From positions 62,001-126,000 of the forward strand of contig JADFUC010002174.1 in assembly GCA_019722365.1 (NCBI GenBank): a stretch of 64,000 nucleotides of DNA, in the 5' to 3' direction. Both the position numbers and the translations under genes were made by a program. The stretch comes from Lithospermum erythrorhizon. Its lineage: Eukaryota > Streptophyta > Magnoliopsida > Boraginales > Boraginaceae. Shown one piece after another: positions 47,138-60,650 of this stretch (position 1 is the stretch's first letter; each line of letters opens with the position of its first letter). A model generated the notes under the pieces. That model was not told the origin of the DNA. It worked only from the letters and a program-made list of their open reading frames with translations, and did not search any database.

Positions 47138-49018
47138 TTAATATGAACAACAAACACTACCAGTCTGTTTAGTCTCATAAACTTGATCATCATCAATCTT
47201 GATAATTTCCTTCTTCCCCTGAAGAATACTAGGCATACTCAACTCATTACTCTTTGCTTCCAATGTTTTTAGGCTCATAACATTATATATTTTATTGATC
47301 ATTTCAAGAAATGCCTCCTCAACATTCAACTTCTCTTTTGCTGATGTTTCAAGAAATGAAAGGCCTTCAAGTTGAGCAAAACTTTGTCCATCTTCTACTT
47401 CAACTTGTCTTGATTGATTCAAGTCCGATTTGTTTCCTACAAGAACAATTACTATGTCCGAGGCGGCGAATTCCCTGAGCTCTCGGAGCCATTTCTTCAA
47501 GTTTTCAAAGGTTGTTTTCCTGGTGATGTCGTACACTAGAATTGCTCCTAGTGCTCCTCTGTAATATGAACTCAGGTGGATGGCTCTAACTGGCAATATA
47601 GCATGCATACGTATTATTAGAACTGCCTTTCATATTATGAAATTCATAAAATAACGACACACAATACTCTAAACAGCCTCACAAAGCTATTATATCAATA
47701 GCATTTGACGATGCAATGAGGCTGTTTCCTAATATATCCAAGCATTTAATCAAATACCTAATATATTTACCACGCCATAATAGATAAGCATGAGGTGATT
47801 TATGGCATGAAATATAATGACATCCAACGATATTGCTTCCTGAATATATCTATATAAAATTCTGTAAATACTATTCGAATATATCTACTACGTGATAGGG
47901 AGTATTAGATAAAGAAGTATACATAGTATATTAAAATTGAAAATTTTGATGGGAAAAGTGACAAACTTGATGAGCAAAAGTGACAACTTTAATAATTAAA
48001 AAGTTATTCAATGAATTATGGGCATTCCTTGGATTCGTTTTCAAAAGTAAAAACGAAAATTATTTTGAACTGAAGGGACATAAAACATGGTAATATATTG
48101 GTAAAGCTATTATTGGTTAAGAGGTTAGGAATAAAACATATGATGTAAGTGTATATTATAAGCAATATCTGAAACAGATCAAACTATCAGAGCCTGCATC
48201 AACAATGGCAGATAAGACGTATAATAGTAATCTATCCCCAACCGGCCAAAAACAGTGAACCTTGTCTTATCTTGAAGGATTATCAATAACGAAAAGATAA
48301 CAAAAAAGTATGATCTAGCTAGTCCAACATTCTTTGGATCAATAACTTTCTTTAATTTTATTCAAGATGTTTAACCAATATCACCAACTAAGCTTCCCAG
48401 CACATTCAACCCTAGCATAAATTAAATCGAATCTTCCTTATTAATATTTCAAGTTTAATATTATCAATTTTATATAAAGAAGAAGTTTCTAAGAGCATTG
48501 AAACTTTTCTAGTAAGGATCAAACTGCAATATCATGGACATTATAAAGGACCACAATTGCAATATTGTCACATAAATGAGACTACATCACAACTTGGACA
48601 CACTTACTAGCATCAAACTGTTAATCAACTCAAAGTAATTAATACAATAAAAGATCGAATAACATTGAATTAACTCATATCATAAGTGAAAAAGTTAATT
48701 TTTCAGTGCTTATTTAGTACATGTATATAATTTTTATGAAAGAGTGATTCCTTAAAAGAAGAAAAAGAGAGCATTACATGTAGTTGTATCATGTATGTAC
48801 CTTTCTTGGCCAGCAGTATCCCATATCTGAGCTTTGATGAGTTTATCTCCAACCTTAACACTCCTATAAGCAAATTCAACACCAATGGTAGGCTTAGAAT
48901 CCAAGTAGAATTCATCTTTAGCAAACCTAGATAAGAGGTTAGATTTTCCAACAGCTGAGTCTCCTATGAGAACAGCCTTGAAGAGATAATCACACTCTTC
49001 ATCAAAAGAATCATCCAT
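47138..49018 (-). CDS. RABA6: RABA6-like small GTPase (Rab11 family), two exons, altered splice junction
   Basis: Exon 1 is 48801-49018 and exon 2 begins at 47585 or 47589 and ends at 47138. Seen: P-loop GDSAVGKS (residues 19-26), switch I T44 within [19 protein letters not shown] (66-73), and in exon 2 GNKSD, ETSAK and a C-terminal CCSY for double prenylation. The phrase [13 protein letters not shown] is what I recall of RABA6 rather than other RABA groups. Rab11-class GTPases act in trans-Golgi/endosome to plasma-membrane traffic. The family normally reads GQER-F/Y-RAI across the junction. Here the conserved donor (AG/GTACAT) joins in frame only to an acceptor four bases inside (TTAG), giving GQER-AI with two switch II residues lost (221 aa). 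A donor at 48777 joined to CAG/TT gives FRAI but inserts seven residues (230 aa). The gene may be working with altered splicing, or be a recent pseudogene. Confidence 0.85.
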
Positions 49019-52000
49019 TTGGAGGAGTAGGAGAAAAGAAAGAGAAAATATTCTAAGGAATTATGAAACATGTCGCCTAGAGTTATAGTACAGGGAATAT
49101 TTGGGAATTATTGACACCTAGCACATGTTCTAAGATCCATCATTATATATTCTTATTAAAAAAAATGAAAATAATGTTTTGTTATTAATTACAAAAACTT
49201 TGATTAAGTTTTAAATATATTTTTGTTATTTATATTAATTAATGTAGTCCATAATGTACTTCGATTACCAACAGTTGTGCAATAACATAGAAATATCATT
49301 AGGACGAACTAATTTGAAGTTTGAATTTAGTAAAATACCCACTTCATTCTCTATTAATCATCCTATTCTGATCTCTCTAGATAATTATTCGCCTATTTTG
49401 ATCATTGTTGAGAAGATTGTTAATTTTAACATTAAATGGAGGATATTTTTTATCTGCCTCTACCCACATGCTTTATAGAGTTAGCAATCTTCTTAATTAA
49501 ACGTTCAAAGTTCAAACTTTAAAATTAAGGACTCGGTTAAAAAGGACCTGTAGAAATTAATTGATTCGAATTAGCTCTTGATTACCTCAAGGGGGGTGGG
49601 TGGTTTGAGTGTTTGGCATGTGATTGGGTAGGATAAAGACATGATGGCCGTGCTTTGATGTTGCCATGCCTACGTTGTACTCCTAATATTCTATATTACC
49701 CACAAATTAAGATTGATTAATTATTCAAGACTTTACTTTGTTACTATTACATTGAGACTTTATCATGTTTTGTAGGTAAAAGTTACATTAGATTGTCCTA
49801 TTAAGATTTATTGCTCCACGTTTAGAGTATGTACATCAACTTTTTTAAAATTTTCTTAAAATATACTCTAAACTATTTTTAGTTTCTTTAAGGGTTGTTT
49901 TTATGTATCAGATATACTTTAAAGTAGCTTTTTATTATTCACTCTTATTATTAAAAAATAATAGGGAGAGTACAAACTTGTGTTAAGAAAGTGATAATCT
50001 TTTATGTAGACAACTTATTTTACTAGAACCGAAAAATACTATTTTTTTTCATTTTTAATAATTTGAGCCCATATTTTAACTTTGTGAAAAGTTCTCGATT
50101 TATAATTCCCAATTATACAAAACATATTTGTTTGGTATATGGTATGTAATTAATCATCTAAAACATGTATTTACAATATTCAAAAATTTGAAAGAATGTA
50201 TCAAACACAAGTGTGTTAGTTCCGTAGAGAAAGAAACATATTTGTGTTAGTTAACAAGGATCATGATTAGGATCGCGATCTGACGGTTAGGATCATTACG
50301 TGTTTACTTTTGTAGATTAACTTGTATATAGTATATCTATGTATCTAGTAACAAGAAAGTGGGAAGAGTTACAAAAAAAATATTCATTATGAGATTTTCT
50401 TTCCTTTGTTTTAGCTCCAATTTTCTTTCCACTGTCCGATAAAAATAAATTAATTCAATTAGTTTCTGCCAATTACAAAAGTGGAGTCATAAACAATCAT
50501 ATTAAAATTGATAAATATCGTCTAAAAAATATGATTAGAATTATTATATAAATACAATTTTTTATATGAATATTAATATGAATCTCTCATATAGGAAATA
50601 TGTATGGTTTTCTAATATTTAATACACAATTTAAATTGATAAAAAAAAATTAAATAAAATAAATATTGAAAAGTACCTATTCCTAAACTAACTCAAAAAA
50701 AATCATTCAATTATGCCCATAAAATATAAATATTTCGATCATAACAAGCTATCTAATGACAATGTTTCAAAAAACACCCATTTTGATGTTAAAAGTCATT
50801 CCACTTTCAAAGTTCTAAAGAAAAGCTTAATTAAAGAATTTATTAAATAATGTTCTGTAAGGTAAAATTGTCTAACACCTATTTTGAGATTATTTTTCAA
50901 TTCTATTAAATTTGGAAAACATTTTGGCTTAGATCATTACCAAATAACATGGATTATGATGAAATATCACTAACAAACATTTTGTCCAAATTTATTAAAC
51001 TAAAAATTTATCCTCATAAACTTTGTCATTAATAATTTACCAATATATTTAATCAATCGGTACACTTTCAACACGCAACTTTAAATCTGATCATTCTTTA
51101 AATATATGTGAATCGAATTCAGTAAACGCTTTTAAAAAACACAGACATCGTGAACGTAACATTAATCTTAAAATATGTCACTTGTCTTTCATAGAATAAT
51201 ATACAGACAAAATTTTATAACTGTGCATATTCCCTCGAGCATTAGTACTATATAATTGGATGTTCCCCGGGCATTTTAGTGACTTTAAAGAAATAAAAGA
51301 CTGACGTCCTGAGTGAATAGTTCCCCACCTGGAGTGATATCTTTTGCTCCCTTTTAATTATATAATCACAGTTTTCACTTTTCTTGGTTGCGCCATAGAG
51401 TTAAATTAAAATTTTATTTTTGGTGCATGGCAAAAACAGTGTGTTACTAAATATTAACAATATATTTATGGTAGAATCTTGGTAGAAATTTGAATGATTT
51501 GTATTATGGAATAAATTTTACCAAATGTATGAAGTTGGTTATGATTTAATAAATGAAATATATTGAAAGCTAAATTTATCTAATTATAAGTTTTAGATCT
51601 ATATTTGGGGTAGAATTTCTTTGCATCAGATATATTTAAAGAAATTACGTTAAAAATTCCTTTCAAAAATTCATAATGATATCTTTTAAAAACATTTTGA
51701 AATAGCTAAATTTACCAAAATGAAACACAAAAATGGTTATTTTTTCATTTTTTATGTTAGAAACATAGTCTAGAATGAGTATCACAGAAGATATGCAACA
51801 GGTAATGTCAAAAAGAAATATAACATACGAACCTAAAATACCAACATCATTCAACATTTCAATTCATCATTTTACTAGAAGAAAGCATCATTATTACTAT
51901 CTTAGATTATGCCTTTTTTGGTACATCGAAGGGATAGAAACTCAAAATTGTTAAATGGAATTTTGTTTTAAGAAATTAAGCTAAGCCAAATTGAAATGGA

Positions 52001-52367
52001 TAAACAATGGGCAAGGGTTGTTTTTTGTTTTTATTAGATGGGTGAAGTTGTCTCTTTAGTATTCCAATACTAAAATTCTAGTGTGCACTAAAAAATTGAA
52101 GGTCCACATGCCAACTAGAAGAGTAATGTCCATATTGCATCCAAATCTCCTCCTCTATATGTTAAAAGATTCAAACTGATATTAAGTGATAAATTAAAAT
52201 ATTTCATTCCAAACGATACTTAATGATATTAAGTATAGTACTAAAATTATTTTCATATTCAACGATACTAATGCAATATAGACGAACTGATTCAATCAGA
52301 GCTGCAGAGGTGAGCATCAAGAATTATTTCAATCTTCGAACTGCTCAGCTGTGGTTATAACTAAGAT
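49019..52367. other. AT-rich intergenic region upstream of the Rab gene
   Basis: Includes the Rab promoter (first few hundred bases). Then 3 kb of AT-rich DNA with many T- and A-runs, no ORF with recognisable content and no clear repeat family. Short frames here are chance. Confidence 0.5.
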
Positions 52368-52647
52368 TTATATAGGAATTCAAGTAAAATATTTAAAGAA
52401 AGAACATGTTGATTTCATTGACTTAATAATGTGTTGTATTTGAATTCACTTTGACAGAAAGCTAATGAAAAATTTCATCATAATGTAATTTGTTATGAAA
52501 TTTAATCAAAATAGCTTTAGGTAATACATGCCAAGTAAAACCACTAATTATTTAAGGCAAAGGAAAAATTAAGAAATCTAAGGCTTTTTATAGTGACTAC
52601 CACGAAACTAAACTCCTAAAAGCTTGGGATATGTAGTATGATTAACA
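52368..52647 (-). repeat. 3' LTR of the minus-strand copia element
   Basis: Shares with 62559-62846 a diagnostic run: TTTAGGTAATA, CAAGTAAAA-CACTAA-TATTT, then ACTAAACTCCTAAAA (52514-52620 against 62714-62815). On its own strand it begins TGTTAATCATACTAC directly after the polypurine tract. The left edge is approximate. Confidence 0.7.
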
Positions 52648-52662
52648 TAACCCACCCATTTC
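52648..52662 (-). other. Polypurine tract of the copia element
   Basis: Reads GAAATGGGTGGGTTA on the minus strand, immediately before the TGTTAATC start of the 3' LTR. This is the normal position and composition for plus-strand priming. Confidence 0.65.
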
Positions 52663-52919
52663 TAACAAATTTCCACTGACTAATTTTTCCATGACAATCA
52701 GAAAAAACATATCCTCCCAGAAAACAAAAACAAAAATTGCACCAGAGCAATTAAATAATTATATGTGTACTGGGACACTAATGCACCAGATGCATCATAA
52801 TTTACGTGTCTTTATAAAAACATATTCAAAATGGGAGTGTATGAACGCATTGGGATGCATATAAAAAAATAATGGATGTGCTCTACCTTAGATGTTGTCC
52901 TAACTCACAGTGCAACTAA

Positions 52920-55900
52920 GGCCCTAAACATTGAATGTTCAACAATGTTGAAAACTTCGCCTGCGGAACCTGGGCCAGAAAACATATCGGCCGGGTTATC
53001 TCTGGTTTACCCACTTTGTTTACCTTAATTCTCCTTTTCACTCCTCAAGAAATGATATCTCATCAATGTGTTTGGTCCAGATTTAATCCTCTGATCCTTA
53101 ACAAGATATCAGACTCAAGTTTAGCACACACAATTTTAGGTCATGACAAGAAACCCAAGTTGCCGACTAATCCTCTCAACCAAATCCCCTTTAACAGCCT
53201 GTCAAAGCCACATATACTCCGCCTCAAAGAGTAGACAAAGTCACTGACCGCAGCATCCTCCAACTCACAACAAAATCACCAAGAGTGAACATACAACAAC
53301 ACGATCTTTCACGTCTACATCTCCAAAGATACTGGGAATCGAATATCTAGAAATAATAATCGACTATCACCACCATAATCGAGGACCCACATCGACAGGC
53401 TCTCCGGTATATCTCAATATCCTCTTTACAAATTTTGCCAATGTCTTTCCCTGTGCCTCCCATGAACCTACTAACAACACTCCGACACAACATGTGCAAG
53501 ATCCGATCTAAGGTAAACACCATAAAGATACATCGCTTCTCCAACCGTACCATAACATATGAACAATTTTTGATATGTATTTCTTTCTTTCTAAATATTA
53601 TTTTAGAATTTTCCACATTAATAAATTTCAAAAATAATTAACAATTAATTATATTTAATTAATATAACTCTTCTAGAGGAACTAAAACCATTAAACACAA
53701 ATTAAACATGCAAATCAGTTCATAATTCAAAGAAAACATTTTTCACATATTATTTACATAATTGTAATTACGAATCTCCGAGCCTCGAGGTCACACCTGG
53801 TGTTTTATATCTATATCTGTTCAGTTCTAAACTAATCGATGCGAATCCAAATGCTACGGATTATACAAAATAATAAATCATGAATTACAAGTGTGTACCT
53901 TTCTTCTAGAACAATATAAAGCCAGAAACGAATAAGCCCATGTATACCCAAAGTAGAGTATTTCCAAGAGTATCCATAAACAAGAATTGACCGAACTCCT
54001 CCGTGCGTTTTACTAGAACGATTAAAGTGAAACCGAAACAAAGATGGAGAAAATCCATTTTCACCTAGTGAGGCTATTTAACTACTTCTAAGCGAGAGGA
54101 GAGAATTCTCCAACTTCAAAGTCAGTTAAAATTAATGTTTTTATTCTCCAAAAGTGTGGCCTATTTATAGCATCAAACGTCATACTTTTAGTTTTCTAGG
54201 AGTTTAAGGAAAACTCTTCCACCTTTGAAGACATCTTGTCGACTATGATAGGGAAGCGGAGAGTTCCACTTCTTCTCACTCTTTATTCCTTAAATCACGA
54301 CATAAACGTTAGATAGAATATTCTAGAATTATACTTTTAGAAGAAGATTCCGGAAACCACGTCTCTTACCCATCTTAGTCGATCATGATGCTATTTCCAA
54401 CAATTAGAAATTTTCCCCAAAGCCCTTATATAGTTCCATTTAAAACCCCAAATATTTTCTTCTACAAGCCACTTAAACCCGGAAGTTATAATACTATTAT
54501 TAATAGTTCTACTATCAAGCCATGTGCGAATTCTGTAGAACTGAATGGTTGCTAGAAATAAATTAGATAATATTAACCTATTATCATCCTAATATATAGA
54601 TTGTATTTGACTTTGAAGCCATCATAACCCCTAAATGATATCGGTAATCCTAAATATTAATTGTCTAACAATTAATATATATCAACTTATAGTTTTGAAT
54701 GTTTAACTCATTGATCAATCTAAATTGTCTAATCCAATTTATGAGATCGATTATCTCATATTTCCCAACATACAACTATCATATGGACTCCTTAAATACC
54801 CAAATCCTGCCACGAGCTATCAAACTTCAGACCACTTCCCATACTACTTCAAACCATATACAAAGATTTCTTCAACCCCGCAAACGTAGTCTTTCTTTCT
54901 GTTCTTGGAAACCATCCTGGTCAATATATAAATCGCTTCTTCCAACTATCCATGTAGAAAGTCACCACATCTAGTTGTTCAAGTCTAAAGCCCAATGTGC
55001 AACTATACAGCAATAACTCACGGAAGTGATGTATGACTGTGAGAATATCTAATCAGAAATCCACCCCCTCTAACCGAAACCCTCTACAACAACCTCCGAT
55101 CCTTATACTTAATCCCTCAACCTGGGTGACATTAAACCATTCTTTCTTTTTGAACAACCACTAAGTGAGAATCTTTCTTCCTAATGGGGTTTTTTAGCCA
55201 ACCCCAAGTCCGATTCTTCTAAAGCGACCCATTTCATCTCCCATAATGTTAAAGCCATCGACGACTCAAAGACTAGTAACCTCTTCTATAAAGTTGTCGG
55301 CTCAGCGAGGATCAACTTCCTCCGCAACATGAGTGCACTCCATAGCTTGCTCTTTGTGACCACCTGTAACCAAACTCCTCACGTTTCTAATTTAGGTGAA
55401 TGACCGATGCCTCCGCCTCGAATGAATCGGTGGAACGCCATCCTCCACCCTCCCCAAAGTAGCCTCTTCACCTCGCTTCAAATGAATTCATTCTATCTTC
55501 TACTAATCAAGTCTTCAAAGCCAAGCAAACATGTTCTTCATCAAATAACATTTCCGCCTCGTAACTCGTGGATGGGTGACCAAACTTTGTGTTCTTTCAT
55601 ACCATCACCGTAGCCTATGTTCCCCTTTTTCGCCTCGCCCATTTTTCCTTCGCTCACATGATAATAAACGGTGCAATCAAAAGCTCTAAGCTGAGTAACG
55701 TTACTCCGAGACCATAAATCATAAGGAGTTTTCAAATTTATGTCAAGGAATGTTGGTGTTTTTAACGATAGAATATTCCTAATAATATCGATGTTAATCC
55801 CACGATCACTACCAAATAGAGAACAATAATAAAAAGTTAAAATGTAAATTATATGTACCGCTCTTGAAATAAAATAGCAAAGTGTTAATGGGAATATCAA

Positions 55901-57300
55901 GTAATAAGACCCCACGAAAGATCCAAAGTAGAATGCTCTAAGATTGTCCAATAATTGCAAACAAGTCCCTTTGGAGATTTTACTGTAACCCCTTTAAAAT
56001 ATCAAATTATCAGTCAAAAAATTCAATGAAATTCTTCCCACTATTAGTCACCCACTGCAATGCAGAAAGCGACTATCAAAAAGTGAACGAGCAATTTTCT
56101 TCATGAAAAGTGGCCTATTTATGCGGTTCAAAATCCCTACTTTAGGTTTTGTAGTATTTAGCAAAACCTCCACCTCCTTCCTCATGTTTTAGCCTTCCAT
56201 GGGATGGGGAAGGTTCTAGAATCTTTCCTCACTCATCCCTAAAATAAAGGCACGTTAATGTGTCATCAAAAGGAATATTCTATTATTATTCTTTTAGGAA
56301 GATTTGGAATTCGATTCTACTCAAGCTGGGTCGAATAAATCAAGGAGGTTCAGAATTTTCTCACTTCTTATTCCTAAACAGCGTACATAAAAACAAGAGA
56401 ATATTCAAATAATGATTCTAAAACAAATTTCGAAGTTTCTTTCTTCCCTACTGCCTTCCAGAATATGTATAATTCCACACTTGAAATTTTAATTCCATCG
56501 TTTCATATAGTTCCATTTTAACTCTAAAGTTATAATTAAATTATGACCAAATTTTGTAAGTGTGTGACCTCTTAAATGATTGACAAAAAGCCATGTACTA
56601 AATAATGTTAACCTAGCATTATATATTAGTACATTGATTACAGAATGGGATCTTGCAGTTCTACCATCATAACCCCAAATGGTCTCAGTATCCTAATACG
56701 AACATTACTATAACGAACGTATACGAACTTAAACTTAAATGAGTTAATCATCAGACAATCGAATTGCTCAACTGACAATTTAAAATATCTCATTTCTAAC
56801 ACCGACCCGATTAATCGTATAATACGCTGTATTAATTGCCTCAACCCAAAACTTTTCTAGTCCAAGATCTTATATACATCTAGCCCTCTCCAAGTGTCTC
56901 ATTCACGCCCGAAATACCATTCTTCTCCTGTATGGCCTTTACTGTATTTATTGCTTCGCAATTTCTCTATTCTTTTGTAAACTCACCAACTTAGATGAGC
57001 AATTCCAAACCATCACGCTCTCAAATTTTCATTTTCTTTCCTCAAGTTTATAATTTTCCACCAAATCTTCCAATTTGAATTGCTTGAAAGCATTACCCTT
57101 CTGTCATTATGAACACCCAAGCATCCTTCCACTTCCCCAGAATCAACACGTGAAGGACCTCAACTTGAGACAATCAAGCGCTGTCTTGGTCATGAGTCGC
57201 CTTTTAGAACTCTGGCTGGCTGAGCTTCCCAAATACACAATGCTCACAAACCCGAGATCCTTAACCTCACGCCCACCTAAGATTATCCTTAGTTAATTTG
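52920..57300 (-). pseudogene. Broken copia pol (integrase, RT, RNase H)
   Basis: Minus-strand landmarks: EHCVFGK near 57225-57246 (GAG-pre-integrase) and LGKWKDAWVF near 57140 (integrase core). An open stretch at 55541-55790 with LKTPYDLWS, LRAFDCTVYYHVSEGKMGE and GMKEHKVWSP is the copia integrase C-terminal KTP-LW-LR-FGC pattern. GLKKSLYMV near 54870 and IY near 54930 are the RT GLKQ segment. TKHID near 53062-53076 and NPADMFSGPG near 52983-52997 are the RNase H end, closing with a stop at about 52911. Frameshifts and stops separate the blocks. Confidence 0.8.
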
Positions 57301-57629
57301 AATCCCTCTCTCACTCATATATGCCCAAACCTCTGTTAAATTTAATGTCTTCGTCAACCCTGAGGGAAGCAATCAGAATCTCTTGCCGTGAAGACCTTAC
57401 AAGCAAATACAAGGTACCCCGCTTAACACTTTTATATCACTTGAACTACGGTAGATGATAGCAAAACTCCACATTATCCTTTGAAACTAAACCCCTTCTT
57501 GTCTAGAAAATACTCATGTGATTACAAGGTTCTTCGCCATACGGAACATGTCTCCACATCATTCAAAGTGAAAATTTCCTATCACGAAGTCCCAAGCTCG
57601 ATTGAACCTATCCCAACACCTTAGCAAGT

Positions 57630-58520
57630 CATTGGAAATCAATCTAGAATCATTCCCTTTATTATGCCCGTTATGACAATTGTGTGTATCAATTCATTTA
57701 CTGCCTCTCAGTTAAATGTGATTATCGAAACTTAGTGTTCAATTTTAGTAATGGTATATATTACTAGCAGCTGGTTCTCATGATAATTTAAGGTTATGAG
57801 CGAATATAGGTCTTTACTTATTAATCATATAATAATAGTAATTGGTCACTATTATTATTATACAACTTACTATTATCTCAGCCTAGAAGGCCACACACAG
57901 TTGTCAGTTGATTTTGGATTATATTTCATGTATGAAATTAAATTGTATTTTCAAGAATTGAGAGTCGATTGTAATCAACGAATATTCAATTGAGATTTTA
58001 TATCGATGTAAATAATTTGATGAACCTAATTAATTAATTAACAATTGAATTAATTGATAGTGTTGGCTGAATTTCTCGTTAAGAATCCTCATAATACTAT
58101 TAACAACTTGTTAGTATTTGATTTTACTTCTAATCCATTTAGTTAAATTTAACAGCTCTACTTACATTAACTATTCTATTGTACTTTTTAGGCTTGGAGC
58201 ATATAATCAAACCTATTAGAAGTTTTTCAACATGTTTTTCATTTTCATGAATGAAGAAAACAAAGCCCACTTCCTCCCATATGGTCGAAAATATCAGCGG
58301 GAATTGAAAATTCTTCTCTTGATTTTCTTCATCCAAATCAACCCACATGTTCTGAAGAAACACAAATGCAGGATTCAACCTCTCCTAATGGCCAAGAACT
58401 AACTGTGAGGCACTACATTCTCAAGTGCTCAATGATAGAATTCAAAGGAGGCCTTCGTGAAAGAATTTGTTGATAGACTCACTGCATCACCGTAAGTGCC
58501 TGCTTATTCATAATTGTTAT
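57630..58520 (+). repeat. Copia-type LTR, copy 4, inserted in the minus-strand copia element
   Basis: Starts TCATTGGAAATCAATCTAG at 57629 and follows LTR copies 1-3 (CAATTCATTTACT, a TTATTAACAACTTGTTAGT-like run near 58093, GTAAGTGCC at 58492, again about 860 bases in). The block CATGATAATTTAAGG at 57779 groups it with copy 2. It is in the opposite orientation to the copia element around it. The bases just before it (AGCAAG) look like the end of a polypurine tract. Confidence 0.6.
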
Positions 58521-58619
58521 TATGGTGTGTTTTGACAATTTATATCATTGGTGATCCGTACATGAATTCTGCTTATCATAAATAAAATTCATACTAGATT
58601 CTAATCAGTAGTACCTATC

Positions 58620-60650
58620 GTGTCAACTTGTCCCGAAAATTTAAAATACGAGTAAATGCCAATTTATTAAAATGTTGAGTTGTTAAATTAACAACAAAGC
58701 TGACCCACTTTATATTCATGTAGAGAAATGCTAATGCTCGAAGTTACTGTCGTAGAGTAAGCTTAAAACGGTATGCATTCTAATAAAATTAAAACGATCG
58801 GGTTTCACTATATAAAATAATTTTGTAACTCCATTCACCACACAACCCAAAATGTACACCCAAAACAAAATCCCATCCTTCCCTAACCCCCAAACCACGA
58901 GTCCCCCATTCCTCCCCTTGATTTTCTTTTTTCGATTTCTCATCTGGTAAGCTTTGGCTCTAAAATTCTTAGAGTTTCAATGCTTTATTCGAATCAAGCA
59001 AAGAAGTCAGAATCTTTTGAAAGATTTTGAGTTATGAGAATGCTGACTTTTTGTGATTTGGGGTTGACTTTGAGTTTGGGTTTTAAAATGGTATAGACAT
59101 CTGCTTTAGATTATGGATACGGCCATAACACCGGGATTTATGGAGTTGAAATGTGTCGAGATGGATATTGACTTTTGGTTGACTTTTTGTAAAAGTTGAA
59201 TATTATTGAATCTAATTACACGGGTGTATAATCGATGTTTTAAACAAAGTGTAAGGCTTCTAATCGCTCAAATACTACATATTTATAAGTTAGTTGACCT
59301 TTGACTTTCGTTGACTTTTCGCTAAAAATGTAAATTTGTGTTGACTTCATTGAAGTTAATATAGCTTATTTTATGATAAAGCTGCGATTTTGGTGTTGAT
59401 CAATAGTATATCGGTGTAGATTTTGTGTTGATTAATATTTGGGTTTTGGCCAAAGCGCTGCTGTTAGAAACGGATTAAAGAGTCAGAATTTATCACATTG
59501 ATTAGATATTGTTTAGAGGCTGTATCGGGGCAGAAGTGTACCAGAATGTTTATCGTCAGCGGTCCGCATTTTCGTCGCTTAGTAGTCGCTCAAACACGCC
59601 AGAGTAATATTTCCACCTAGATGTTAAGTCGATAATTAAAAGGGTTGCGAAGTTGAAAATAAAAAAACTGGGTATGGGATTAAAATTGTAAAGAAGTAGT
59701 AATCGTAAATTTTAAGTTTTGATTGACGCTGAACGGGAAAGCGCACTCGGATAGATTACGGTGCATTATTATTTCTCAGCCAGCGTGAGTACTAATCTCA
59801 CGAGTTTTATTTATCGCTTGTATATATGTTATTGTACTCGGTCATTCGGTATATGTTCACTATTACTTCAATTGCAGTGAGATTTACGCGATGGTTATAT
59901 ATCATGATCGCGCGCTTTGGTCAGTCATTTCATCTCCGAATTGGTGTTTTTGGTGTTTTGGCCGGGAAGTTGTTTATTTCCTCAATAATGTATCTTTGGT
60001 TTACTCCAGTCGTGATAAAAGTGTTTCGAGGAGTCATGATATATGGGGTTGTACTACCTCGGTATCAGGCCTTCCATACGCTGCATAAGCAGCGGAGTCA
60101 CATGTACGCTGAGTTGTATTATCTCGGCATTTGCTCATACCTCGGTATAAGCGTGTTTTTTGCTTCGCACTGCTACGATTCTAAGTGATAGCTTATGTCC
60201 ACGGGCATAAGTTTCTCCCCGCAGAAACAGCTGATTATATGCGCATTAGCTGTGAACCGATATGAGTCATATGAGCTGTTATGAGTCGATGAGTCAATGT
60301 AGCCGACCGTGGCCGACATAGCTGATGCCCCCTCGCTGGCTGAGTCGATGTAGAGAGTCGCCGAGTCGATCGGTTTGTTTAGTTTAAAAGTTGTCGGGTA
60401 GTTTGGTGTTGTCGAGGTTGTGGAGCTGAAGTCTACGGGTTGTATTTTATGTCAGTTTAAACTTTCTATGTGCTTTCAGATCTGCTTTTATGACTCATTT
60501 ATTGTTGATATTGTCATTATACTAGATGTCGCCTGGCTGTAAAATTATGCCTAATTATATGTTTGGGTTGATTATTGGTATTATTTGGTTTCTTGTGGAT
60601 CCTAGGTTGATATTAATCGTTATACATCCCTAATGTTAAGATTTGAATGA
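58620..60650 (+). repeat. Gypsy-like LTR, plus strand, solo
   Basis: CT-rich leader-like segment (58840-58940), then repeated GTTGACTTT motifs at 59063-59330, then GC-richer sequence with short repeats (GAGTCGATG, CTCGGTAT) at 60040-60370, ending near 60650. This is the internal plan of the chromovirus LTRs at 20276-22848 and 27120-32809, though of a different subfamily. No PBS or pol adjoins it. Edges are approximate. The 120-codon frame at 59826-60188 is inside this LTR and is not a gene. Confidence 0.45.

Noticed and set aside
52935..53234. 99-codon plus-strand frame
   Set aside because: It is the antisense of the copia RNase H end (NPADMF, TKHID) on the minus strand.
59826..60188. 120-codon plus-strand frame with hydrophobic stretches
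   Set aside because: Lies entirely within LTR-like sequence (short GAGTCGATG and CTCGGTAT repeats around it), has no domain and a start in repeat DNA.
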